DNA from: Atopobiaceae bacterium | GTDB taxonomy: Bacteria; Actinomycetota; Coriobacteriia; Coriobacteriales; Atopobiaceae | Assembly (NCBI GenBank): GCA_017510785.1 | Contig: JAFWMH010000064.1 | Coordinates: 62,001-126,000 of the forward strand | Direction: 5' to 3' | DNA length: 64,000 nt | Part shown: positions 27,015 through 35,700 of the stretch, one piece after another | Layout of the letters: each line of letters starts with the position of its first letter | Position numbering within the stretch: position 1 is the first letter of the stretch | Notes under the pieces: generated by a model | Databases searched by the model: none | Seen by the model: the letters and a program-made list of their open reading frames with translations, nothing else | Told to the model about the DNA's origin: nothing | Program-made: the position numbers and the translations under genes

Positions 27015-27675
27015 GATCTTGCGGCAGAAGTCGCCAACCGCAGAGCCCTATTGGGAGTCTTTTGTCTACGACGGACCGCGCGATACGAGTGTGGCTGGCA
27101 TGCTTGATCACCTCAACTATCACGACGACATCGTGAATGAAGCCGGGCTGAAGACGCAGCGCATCATGTGGGAATGCTCCTGTTTGCAGGGCGCGTGCGG
27201 GGCGTGCGCCATGGTGATTAACGGAATGCCGGCCTTGGCGTGCGACACCTTCCTGAGGGATTTGGCGGGAGACGAAATCGTTCTTCGGCCGCTTACGAAG
27301 TTTCCCACCATCCGCGATTTGGTGGTCGACCGGGCTTCGATTCAGGAGAACCTCAAACGCAGCGACGTTTACATTGGGTCGTACCAGCCTGTGGCGAAGG
27401 CGAGTTTCTCGCATCAATACGATGCGGCAAAGTGCCTCAAGTGTGGTTTGTGTCTTGAGATTTGTCCCAACTACACGAATGGTCAAAGCTTTTTTGGCGC
27501 AGTGTTTGCCAACGATTGCTACCTAGTGTACGCGCGTAACCGCGAGAAGTCGCGCGACATCAAGAAGACCTATGCGCAGCACTTCGGCAATACGTGCTCG
27601 AAGTCGCTTACGTGCATGGACGTGTGCCCCATGCAGATTTCCACAATCGCGTCCATGGCGAAGCTCAATCGGTAG
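27004..27675 (+). CDS. frdB: Fumarate reductase iron-sulfur subunit
   Basis: 223 aa from ATG 27004, overlapping the end of frdA. It carries electrons from the membrane cytochrome to FAD. Three cluster motifs: plant-type [2Fe-2S] CSCLQGACGACAM ... LAC near residues 58-80; [4Fe-4S] CLKCGLCLEICPNY near 142; and CSKSLTCMDVCPMQ near 198 for the third cluster. Length is close to the family norm. It ends the frdCAB operon; the next gene is convergent. Confidence 0.93.
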   Translation: MRIRILRQKSPTAEPYWESFVYDGPRDTSVAGMLDHLNYHDDIVNEAGLKTQRIMWECSCLQGACGACAMVINGMPALACDTFLRDLAGDEIVLRPLTKFPTIRDLVVDRASIQENLKRSDVYIGSYQPVAKASFSHQYDAAKCLKCGLCLEICPNYTNGQSFFGAVFANDCYLVYARNREKSRDIKKTYAQHFGNTCSKSLTCMDVCPMQISTIASMAKLNR

Positions 27676-27712
27676 GGGCAGGCGTGCGGTGCCAGGGTAG
27701 GCGGGGCATAGG

Positions 27713-28531
27713 TTATGGGCGCAAGGGCGAGGAAGAGAGGCGCCAAAGGTAGGCGGCATAGGCTACCGAGACGACGATGAGGAAGAGTGACGCCGCGATG
27801 TCGCGAATCGGCGTTTGGGTGGCGGGGTTGGCGAAGAGTGAGAGCGAGTTGATGCCGGCATGGCACACGATGCATGCGCGTAAGCTTCCCGTTCGATGGA
27901 ACAACACGACGAAAACAAAGCCTATGGCTATGGCGTAGCACACTTGCAGCAGGTTGCTTAACAGGCTCTCGGCATTTCCGTTGAGAAGGTTCACGAGGTG
28001 TCCTATGCCAAACGTTGCGCTAGAAATCACGATGGCACGCATGAGATTCTCGCGTTCGATTGCGCGAAACAGGAGCCCGCGGAAGATGACCTCCTCCAAA
28101 AAGCCCGCGGCACACATCGAGACAACTCCAAGACACGTCTCGAGGGGGGATGCGTTGAGCGTTGCGCCGAACCAGAGGTTGGTCGTGCACAGAGCGATGA
28201 GCGGTATGTAATAGAGGAGTCTGTGGGCAGAGACTTGCGAAGGGCACAGTCCGTAGGTGGTTTCGAGTTGATGTTTGTGGATCCACGTGAAGAGAAGGAG
28301 CGTAAGCACCATGCCTACGATAGCGGTGCCGGAGTTTTGTATGCCGAGTGCATTGGATACCCCGTTCGCCGCACTCATGAGCACCACGTAGGCTGCGATC
28401 CACAAACAGGCGAAGAGCACCGGCTTTGTGCTGTGAAGGCTGGGCCGTGTGCTGGACTGAGGTTTAGGCTTCGGGTTGTTTTTCGCGTTAGACTTTGAAT
28501 GGTGTTGCGGGTCGTTCGTTGGGTCGTTCAT
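27713..28531 (-). CDS. CPBP-family intramembrane metalloprotease
   Basis: 272 aa from ATG 28531 (AAGGGGAG, 7 nt spacing). A Pro/Lys/Asn-rich cytoplasmic start of about 45 residues is followed by roughly eight membrane segments. The CPBP (Abi) motifs are EEVIFRG (motif 1, catalytic Glu pair and Arg), FGIGH (motif 2, His) and CHAGIN (motif 3). Members cleave membrane substrates or prenylated proteins; in bacteria some protect against bacteriocins. The start overlaps the end of the TetR gene by 44 bp, so the pair is one operon and the TetR protein probably controls it. Confidence 0.85.
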   Translation of the reverse strand: MNDPTNDPQHHSKSNAKNNPKPKPQSSTRPSLHSTKPVLFACLWIAAYVVLMSAANGVSNALGIQNSGTAIVGMVLTLLLFTWIHKHQLETTYGLCPSQVSAHRLLYYIPLIALCTTNLWFGATLNASPLETCLGVVSMCAAGFLEEVIFRGLLFRAIERENLMRAIVISSATFGIGHLVNLLNGNAESLLSNLLQVCYAIAIGFVFVVLFHRTGSLRACIVCHAGINSLSLFANPATQTPIRDIAASLFLIVVSVAYAAYLWRLSSSPLRP

Positions 28532-29141
28532 TTTGGTCTCCCCTTTCGTAGGCAATGTTTTGTATGCTTGCACGCGCAGCGACCACGCCGTCGAACACGC
28601 CTGTGAGCAGGCGGGCCGTTTGCTCGGCATCGTAGTCCATGACGTTGTTTGCCAAAAGGCTCGCCATGCCGTGTACAACGTAGAAAAACGTGAGGAAGAG
28701 CTCGGTCCCTTCTTGCTCGGAGCATCCAAGCGCCTGGCATAGAACTGCTAAAATCGGACCAAGCTCGGGGTTAGCTACGAGACCTTTGGCGTTCATGCCT
28801 CCAAATTGATTAGTTTGGAACAAAAACCTAAAGAGATGAGGCTCGTCATGGGCAAAGCGCACGTACGACAGCCCCATTTGTAGTAGCGGATTCGCGGTGT
28901 TTGGCGCATTTGGCGCGGAAGGCTCGGGCAGGATAAAAGCCGTATGATAGTCGTCAGCCATGTGATACGTCGCACGCAATATTTCGTCCATGCTATGGAA
29001 GTAGTACAGGATGGGCTGCGTGGAACAGCCGAGTTGTCGGGCGACGGACCGTGCGCTCAGCGCTTCGTGGCCCTTTGCCCGGACTAGCTCGAAGGACGCC
29101 TCGACTATCTTTTCTTTGGAAATGCGCGCTTTGGGTGGCAT
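28488..29141 (-). CDS. TetR-family transcriptional regulator
   Basis: 217 aa from ATG 29141 with GGGGAGGAG directly upstream. Helix-turn-helix at about 8-52: SKEKIVEASFELVRAKG, LSARSVARQLGCSTQPILYYF, MDEILRATY. The ligand-binding C-terminal domain is helical (LSYVRFAHDEPHLFRFLF, ELFLTFFYVVHGMASLLA), resembling the TetR_C domain of WHG type. The tail is Asn/Pro/Glu-rich. It overlaps the CPBP protease gene and likely autoregulates the pair. Inducer unknown. Confidence 0.88.
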   Translation of the reverse strand: MPPKARISKEKIVEASFELVRAKGHEALSARSVARQLGCSTQPILYYFHSMDEILRATYHMADDYHTAFILPEPSAPNAPNTANPLLQMGLSYVRFAHDEPHLFRFLFQTNQFGGMNAKGLVANPELGPILAVLCQALGCSEQEGTELFLTFFYVVHGMASLLANNVMDYDAEQTARLLTGVFDGVVAARASIQNIAYERGDQNERPNERPATPFKV

Positions 29142-29583
29142 CTCCTCCCCTTTCTGTTAGGGCGCACTGCATTCCATACGGTTCGCTCATAGAGCCTTTG
29201 TGCAAGGCAACAGTACGTGGCTCGACTCACAAGGCAACCGTCCGAGACTGCAACTTGCAGCTTAGGCCGAAGCCGCTAGGCGGTGAAACCATTGCGAGAG
29301 AAAACATAACGGGTGTTATGCTTAGATTCTAGGCATCCGTGCTGTGTTTGTAAAGGCTGAGTTGTTGCTTTTGTGGCCTCGGATTCTTCCCTGGCGAGGT
29401 GAAAAAGCATTGTGTCGCGTTTTATGGCGGATCGTTAATGAGCGGCGTGTCGCTCCTGTGTCCCATATTGCAGGAACGCCAAGCGATTCATCGCCTGCAG
29501 GTCTTGGCGAGCGGTGTTTGGAACCTCGAGCAGGAGTGCGGGCAAACGATGCACGCTGTTCACAACGAAGGATGTTGCCGTCG

Positions 29584-29673
29584 GTGCATGTTGATGAAGA
29601 TCTATCGAGCCAGACCACCCCTCCGGGCAACGGCGCCTGGATTATCAAGAACAGCTGGGGCTCGCAGGCCGAC
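29584..29673 (+). pseudogene. Remnant of a C1 (papain-like) surface peptidase
   Basis: In one plus-strand frame the sequence reads VDEDLSSQTTPPGNGAWIIK and then NSWGSQ. This is the segment around the active-site Asn (NSWG) of bacterial lectin/C1 peptidases, where PPGNGAWLVKNSWG is typical. Flanking sequence in the frame loses similarity within about ten residues on both sides. The rest of the 29142-29821 gap shows no gene. Confidence 0.55.
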
Positions 29674-29821
29674 ACGCTGACCGACGACCTCGTCCACGTG
29701 ATGGGTCCCGCTTCTCGATGAGAAAAGAGACGGGCGGAATTTCGCGGTTTCGTCCATCATGAACCGAAGACAACCGACTAAGATGGAAGTACGTCATCGC
29801 TACAGGAAAAGGAGATGTGTT

Positions 29822-29872
29822 ATGCACGTTGCTATAAATGAGTTCGCCGCGGTCGCCAACACCTCCTGCTGA
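29822..29872 (+). CDS. 16-residue upstream ORF coupled to DUF2971 gene
   Basis: ATG 29822 follows AAGGAG with 7 nt spacing and encodes MHVAINEFAAVANTSC, stopping at TGA 29870-29872, three bases before the ATG of the next gene. The downstream gene has no ribosome site of its own (the sequence before it is CCTCC-rich). Terminating ribosomes are therefore the likely source of its translation. Confidence 0.5.
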   Translation: MHVAINEFAAVANTSC

Positions 29873-29875
29873 GCG

Positions 29876-30703
29876 ATGGAACAGATTCTTTATCATTACA
29901 CAGACTTCGTTGCGTTGGACGGGATTCTGTGCCGCAAGGAGCTTCGGCTCAACAACGTACTCAACATGAACGACGCCGAGGAGATGCAGCTCTTCATGCG
30001 GGGCATCTTCAAGTCTGTGCGTCGGCGGCTAGAGGCCGAGGGTAGGCACGAGAAGGCCCTCAAACTGCAGGCGATGTACGACGAGCTCAAGCAAAAGCGC
30101 TTCGAGTACTCGGCCTACGCCGCGTGCTTCTCTTTGTATCGCGACGACGCTGCCCAGTGGGAGCGCTACGCCAACCGCGGGCGAGGCGTTTGTTTGGGCA
30201 TGCGGCGCGAGGTCCTGGAGCGCATGACGGGCGGCGCGATGGCGATTCAAGAGGTGTTCTACCAAGATCAAATGGAGTCGCACCCGCTCGTAGAGAAAAT
30301 CCACGACCTTGTGCTCGCCAGTGACGAAATCTCGGAGCGCAACCAGTCGTTGCGCGCACAGGTACGAGAGGCATGGCGCGACTCCGCATCCTTTAAACAC
30401 CCGTCGTTCTCGAGCGAGAGGGAAATCCGCCTCGTGGTCATGCCGTTCCATGCGGAGGACTTCGACATGAAGCCACGCTATCATGTGGCCAAAGAGCGAA
30501 TCAAAAAGTACTATCCGCTCGATTTGGAGGCTATGTGTCTGCGCGCGCAGGCCACCATCGAGGACCTGGTGTCGTGTATCATTATCGGCCCGCAGTCCTC
30601 GCAATCGTTGCCCATCCTGCAGGACTATCTACGCGATCTTTCGTTGTGCGATCTTGCCAACAATGTTTTTCTCTCAGACTGTCCGCTGCAGAGCAGAATA
30701 TGA
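29876..30703 (+). CDS. DUF2971 family protein
   Basis: 275 aa from ATG 29876. Family pattern is clear: LYHYTDFVALDGIL, LRLNNVLNMNDAEEM, AACFSLYRDDAAQWERYANR, GRGVCLGM, SFSSEREIRLVV and SCIIIGPQSS. DUF2971 proteins have no established reaction. Some appear in phage-defence or toxin-like contexts, and the fold has been compared with ADP-ribosyltransferase-like domains; I treat that as speculation. It is cytoplasmic, without membrane segments. The upstream 16-codon ORF probably sets its translation level. The downstream gene is convergent. Confidence 0.8.
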   Translation: MEQILYHYTDFVALDGILCRKELRLNNVLNMNDAEEMQLFMRGIFKSVRRRLEAEGRHEKALKLQAMYDELKQKRFEYSAYAACFSLYRDDAAQWERYANRGRGVCLGMRREVLERMTGGAMAIQEVFYQDQMESHPLVEKIHDLVLASDEISERNQSLRAQVREAWRDSASFKHPSFSSEREIRLVVMPFHAEDFDMKPRYHVAKERIKKYYPLDLEAMCLRAQATIEDLVSCIIIGPQSSQSLPILQDYLRDLSLCDLANNVFLSDCPLQSRI

Positions 30704-30757
30704 GGATGACGTAACCGACGAGCGCGTAACGTGCTTGCGGGTGCGCCCGTTCCCTGC

Positions 30758-32341
30758 TTACGACTGCTTTTCTCTGCTTTCGCCTTCGGCGACCATTACC
30801 ACGCTGCTAATGACGTTCAGGATGTTTTGGAGACTGCCACAAAAGAGCTCGAAGCACAGCGCCATCGAGATGGCAGCATTAAAATTGAGGTACGTGAGGA
30901 TTATGAGCATGCCGATGAGGATGGAGCCCGGCTGGTTGGGGGCACCGAACGAAAGAAACAGTACGATAAGGGCGATGACCGCGATGTTGAGCCACGATAC
31001 CGGGCTGTTGGCGATGAAGATGAAGAGCGCGGAGAGCAGCATGAGGATGAAGGCGTTGCCGTCCAAGCTGGTTTGCGCCAATACCGGGAGTTCCTTCTCG
31101 AGACGCTCACGCGAGAAGCCAAAGACCTTGACGCAGTAGCGTGTGTTGTAGGGCACCGCATCGATGACGGAGCCTATGAGGAAGTTCTCCTTCACGAGCG
31201 GCCAGAGCTTCCTCGCGAACTCCCCCACGCGAACGCCATGCACCTTCAGCCTCACGGCATACGTAATGAGCAGGGGTATTGTGCATTGGAGTACGATTAC
31301 GGTCTCGAACAGGAGCACCACGAACCGCACGAAGCCGTCATCCGACATCAGGACTTCCAGGAAGAGCAGGAAAACCGCCACCGGAAAAACGGCCATCACT
31401 ATTCCGAGCATGGCCGAGAACAGGTCGTAACAGGCGTCGATGGCACGTTTCATCGCCTCGAAGCTCTGTCCGATGTTGCAGAGTGCGGCTGCGACGAGGA
31501 GCGCCACGGCGATCATGGGAACGGGAGAGATGGACTGGAAGGGCTCGAGGATGTTCGACGGTATTATGTGGTCTACCGCCGAGGCGAGCGACCAGCCATC
31601 GAGCCCGATGTCGGTGCTTTCCGTAATTCCGGTGATTGCTAGAGCCCACCGGGTGAACACGAAGCCGATGACAAGGGCCAATGCAATCGCGACGACGGAC
31701 GAGACAATCGAGGCTATGAACAACCTGCCCGAAGAAGAGTGGCGCTCCGAGACTATGAAGGAGTCGGTTACGTTCTTCAACAGCGAGAAGAGCGTCATCG
31801 GAGAGCCTATCATAACCACGGCGTTGGTGAACAGCTTCTGTAGGGGCGCTATCCACTCCCGCACTACATAATCATGCCCCGCCTCGTCAAGCAAGAGTGC
31901 GAATACGATGCTCACGATGAGGGCCGCGACGATTGCAATGACGTTCGGGAGGATGAAGGACCGAACGCTTTTGCCCAGAGAAATGCGGATGACGTTGTAT
32001 CCGCCACGGTACGAGCAAGACATCTTGTCGGAAAACGCCTCGATGATCTTCGCTTCGGGGTTCGTGAACACATCCCCTTCGGTTACCGAGAAACGCTTTC
32101 CCGGGAACACCATCTTGATGTCCGTATGCCCGAGGGCGTTGCTGGTGCTGACTTCAATCTCGGTATCTTCGTCGTCGACATGAAAAGCGATTTCGTTGAA
32201 AATCGCCTCGAAAAGCTGCATCGTCTCGAAAGCGATGCTAGCGCTAACATGGCGCTTCTCAAACGTTTCCTCCACGAAGGCCTGCGCTTTGGGGAAGCTC
32301 TTCGCGTTCGCGTGTATTTTTATGGTATCCATTTTTGCCAT
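30758..32341 (-). CDS. Anti-sigma-kinase-like domain fused to SLC1/DAACS cation-amino-acid or dicarboxylate symporter
   Basis: 527 aa from ATG 32341 (ATG 32332 is an alternative). Residues 1-125 look like a degenerate RsbW-type HATPase: FETMQLFEAIFNEIAFH in place of the ExxxN helix, IEVSTS and MVFPGKRF strands, and a SYRGGYNVIRI end. From about 130 a SLC1 transporter follows with eight or more hydrophobic segments (ILPNVIAIVAALIVSIVFAL, NIGQSFEAMKRAIDACYDL, LEKELPVLAQTSLDGNAFIL, FIANSPVSWLNIAVIALIVL, SFGAPNQPGSILIGMLIILT). SLC1 members take up glutamate, aspartate or C4-dicarboxylates with Na+ or H+. The fusion suggests transport governed by a phospho-switch or nucleotide binding; this is inference. 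A TATAAT box 8 nt before the ATG and no ribosome site suggest a leaderless mRNA. Confidence 0.75.
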   Translation of the reverse strand: MAKMDTIKIHANAKSFPKAQAFVEETFEKRHVSASIAFETMQLFEAIFNEIAFHVDDEDTEIEVSTSNALGHTDIKMVFPGKRFSVTEGDVFTNPEAKIIEAFSDKMSCSYRGGYNVIRISLGKSVRSFILPNVIAIVAALIVSIVFALLLDEAGHDYVVREWIAPLQKLFTNAVVMIGSPMTLFSLLKNVTDSFIVSERHSSSGRLFIASIVSSVVAIALALVIGFVFTRWALAITGITESTDIGLDGWSLASAVDHIIPSNILEPFQSISPVPMIAVALLVAAALCNIGQSFEAMKRAIDACYDLFSAMLGIVMAVFPVAVFLLFLEVLMSDDGFVRFVVLLFETVIVLQCTIPLLITYAVRLKVHGVRVGEFARKLWPLVKENFLIGSVIDAVPYNTRYCVKVFGFSRERLEKELPVLAQTSLDGNAFILMLLSALFIFIANSPVSWLNIAVIALIVLFLSFGAPNQPGSILIGMLIILTYLNFNAAISMALCFELFCGSLQNILNVISSVVMVAEGESREKQS

Positions 32342-32348
32342 AGGAGGG

Positions 32349-32354
32349 ATTATA
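32349..32354 (-). promoter_or_regulatory. -10 box for a probable leaderless transcript
   Basis: Perfect TATAAT on the minus strand with 7 nt between it and ATG 32341, so transcription should begin at or next to the start codon. The sequence between has no GGAGG-type site (it reads CCCTCCT). The -35 region is weak. Confidence 0.5.
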
Positions 32355-32509
32355 CCATAGAATCTGGCTTCCTTTTGCGACGTACGAGAGACTCATTCTC
32401 ATCCGAGAGCTGCTGATCCCTCGCACGTCGTCCCGCCGACGTGGCTCGTGCGCGATTCCCTCCCGTCCGGCAGCTTGGGAGCACCGCGCGGAAGCTGAAA
32501 TCCACCCAA

Positions 32510-32603
32510 AACTACCCAACAGGTAAATAGTATCTTAACCAATTTGACAAAAGCCCAGATGAATGCGGCTAATGGTTCGATAATACATACCTGTTGGGTA
32601 GTT
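32510..32603. promoter_or_regulatory. Candidate invertible promoter: 16-bp perfect inverted repeats around 62 bp
   Basis: Left arm AACTACCCAACAGGTA (32510-32525) and right arm TACCTGTTGGGTAGTT (32588-32603) match over 16 of 16 positions and stop matching on both sides. The AT-rich 62-bp interior has a perfect TTGACA (32544-32549) and GCTAAT (32568-32573) 18 bp later, firing rightward as drawn. After inversion it would fire leftward toward the transporter gene that starts 168 bp away. A minus-strand TACTAT near 32527 is a weaker alternative. No recombinase gene is in the window. An inverted-repeat-bounded insertion or a mere palindrome are alternatives. Confidence 0.45.
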
Positions 32604-32757
32604 CGCGCGGGCGGCGTCCGTGCGCGAAGTTCGACGTGGTGATGCAAACGCAGCTGCGCGCGCCGTTGAGCGCGCCCACGAACGCCTGCAGCTGCGGTTC
32701 GCTCATCTTGTGGTCCGCGGCATACCTCTTTGCCTGCGCGTGGATCTGCGTAAGCAT
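32569..32757 (-). pseudogene. Remnant of an Mrr-type restriction endonuclease
   Basis: 62 codons from ATG 32757, which overlaps the stop of the NADAR/DraG gene as TGATG. Residues 4-42 read IHAQAKRYAADHKMSE, then PQLQAFVGALNGARSC and VCITTSNFAHG. This matches the catalytic block of Mrr_cat nucleases (QAKRY ... IQxFVGAL ... GVFITTSxF), including the QxK motif. The preceding Asp motif and the N-terminal DNA-binding domain are absent. After SNFAHGRR the frame enters the right arm and interior of the 94-bp inverted-repeat element and stops. A fusion deletion seems to have joined this piece to the end of the upstream gene. Confidence 0.55.
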
Positions 32758-35700
32758 CAGAACAGCGTTGCCTCCAGCACGTCGCCGCCGCGCATGGCGT
32801 CGAGCCACTCGGCAGGGATGGCGTCCAAACCGTAGGCCGTGCCGGCGAGGGCACCAGCCACGCAGGCGGTGGTGTCGGTGTCGGAGCCCAAGTTGACGGC
32901 GGCAAGCACGCAGTCGCGATAGTTGCTGGTGTTTGCGAAGCACCACTTGGCTGCCTTGAGTGTGTCCAGCACGTAGCCCCCCGAGCGGACCTCGTCGCGA
33001 GCAACCCCGGCTAGCTCGGACATCAGCTTCTCGCGCGTGCCGTTCGGGTCGGCGGCCGTATCCCTCAGCAGGTGCACGAACTCGACGCACGCCTCCGTGG
33101 AGGTGGGGTGCGCGTGCGTGACGGCGGATGCCGCCCTCACCTCGTCGTCGGTGGCGTCGCAGAACGCGAGCGGCGCGATGCGCATGAGCGAGCCGTTGCC
33201 ATTGTCCCACTCCCCGTCGAGGCCGCGGCCCGTGCGCAGCGCCGTGGCCGTGGCGTTGCCAATGTCGAACACGGCGCCGTCGGGCGTGTACGCGCCGTCG
33301 TTGTACCAGCGGCGGAAGCGCATGAGGAGGTCGTCGGCGTCTACGCGGCCAACGACCCGTATGCTGTCGCAGGTCGCGAGCATGAGAGCCGTGTCGTCGC
33401 TCCACGTACCGGCCGGCTGGTTGTGGGTCCCGTGGCCCACCATGCCCTGGCATTCGAAGGTGTCCCTGCCCTTGAACTCGTAGGGCACTCCCAGCGCGTC
33501 GCCTATGGCGGCGCCCCACACTGCCGCGGCGAGCGTGGCCCTGCTCGCCTTCACGACGCTTTTGTTATCCATGGCGTCAGCCTCCTCCTGCCCGTTCACC
33601 TGCCTGGTCCAGAACCCGGGGTCGTCCAATACCTTGCGCATGCGGTCCTGTCCCGCGATGGACAGTTGCAGACGATTGCGGTAATACTCTTGGCCATACG
33701 CGACGTCGACGCGCAGCCCGCGCTCGGCGAGCTGGTAGAGCGAGAGCGCGCCCATTGGGTCGTACGGGATGCCCCATCTCTGGCCATGCTTGCTGGAGAT
33801 GAGCTCCGCGATGCGGAACGCGGGCTGAGCTTGCTGGACGATGCCCTCCGCCGCGCCGAGACTCCTTTCGTAGAGTGCGAGCGCCGCCCTAAGGTCGGTG
33901 TCCACGGCGTGCCCCTTGGCGTACATGTCGCCAAGCTTGTACAGGGCCTCGAAGTGGCCGTCAATCGCAGCCGCCTTCGCGTACTGCCGATAGGCCATAT
34001 CGTAATCCGGGCCCCCGCAGCGACCGTACTCGTAGATGTATCCCAGGTTCACCATGCCTTGGACAATACCCTTGGAGTCGGCGAGTTCGTAGAGCTCTTT
34101 CGCCCGCCCGTAGTCTTGTTGTACGACATCGCCCAGATAGTACATGGCTCCAAGGATGTTGGCGCACGCTCCATCGGCGCATGCGGCACCCAGGTGCAAA
34201 CCGAGCAGGATGACCCTTCGCAGGTCCTTGCTCGACTTGCAATTCCGGAGCAAGGTCTCCTGCTGCTCTAGGACATGGACGAAAGCCTCGATGTCGTCAC
34301 CCACGACATATGACGCGAGCTCCGCAGTTTGCCGCGATAGCTGGTCGCCCGCATGATTATCCTTCAGGCCCGCGAGGAACTCGAGGTCGCTGTCCTCCAG
34401 AAAGGCGCTCGCCTTAGCAGTGCCTGGGTCCGTGCAATGGTGCTTTGCCCAGTAGCAGTCCTCGAACTTCGCATTCTCTGGCGCGGGGCGACCCTCTTGC
34501 GCGGCCTGCCTCAGGCGAGACTCCTCGAACGGTCGCGACACAAAACCTGGATTTCTCCTAAGTAGGTGATCAAGCTCCCTCCCGTTGCCGCTCTTGCCGC
34601 TCGACTTCCTAACGCGACAAGGCGGCTCTTCGTTGGCCGTGGAGCCTGCCGCCCACGCCTCGCGCCCATCCAGATAAGCTCGCAGTGACAGCTCATCGAC
34701 GAACTCGCACCACCCTGCGATTGGCAGACCCTCACCCATGTTGATCCGCATGGACACGATTATCCCGCCGACGCTCGCACGTACCTCGCGCAGCACGTCG
34801 TGGGCGTCGCGAAAATGAGGGACGTGCTGGGCCACGTAACTCGCGTACATAAGTGCAGCCGGGCGCGTGGATGGGATGCGCGCAAGCTCGAGCAGACTCA
34901 TCCCCCAGTACTGCGAACGCTCCAGGTCCTCGTGGGACCAGCCCGCATTACCAGGCTCGGTACCGGCCGCGCGCAGCTCCGAGCGCACCTCCATGAGTAG
35001 CCTGCCGAGAAGGTTTTGTCCGTGCCACTTCGCAGGGTCGCCGGCCCTCGGGTCGTCCGGGCCGATGCCGATGCCCCAAATCGTGTCCTTCGACGACGCC
35101 TCGGCGAGGACGGCGGTCCCCGTGGAGAGGAGGTCGTTGAGCAGCCGCGCGTTCTGCGCGAACTTCTGCCTCAGGCCGACGCGCATGACGGGAAGGCGCA
35201 CCTCGCGCCACGCGGCCTCAACATAGGGCTTTACCTGCTTGCCGAGGTGCTTCACCTCGTCCAGGTCGGTGGTTAACAGGATTTTCTCTGCTGCATCCCG
35301 ATCGCCGAAGAGTTGTGCCTTCTGCCACATCATCCAATGCTCCGTCGTGGGGAACCTGTTGCCGGCGAATTCGAACGGGGCATCGTGCCAGTTGCTGAGA
35401 AACCCGTACTTGTCGTACTCGTGGTAGAACGTGACCACGTTGGGACGCTCCCACGTGCCGTCGAGCTCGGCTATTCTCCGCAGGAGTCGCAGTCCGTATC
35501 CATCCTCGATGGCACGGAGCAATGGAGGCCTAGCGTTTGGGCTTGCGTCCAACATGTCGCGCGCAGAGCGGACGAGCAATGCCAATATCGCCACCACTGC
35601 GTCGATGTCGAGCGACTCGACATTGGCGTGCAAATGCCTTCCGTGCGACAGCCCGCATTTTTTGAGCGTATCCAAGTATTGTGGGTCGAGAACATTCGGA

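Noticed and set aside
32510..32603. Reading the 16-bp inverted repeats as a plain transcription terminator
   Set aside because: The loop would be 62 nt and no T tract follows either arm, so a terminator is unlikely.
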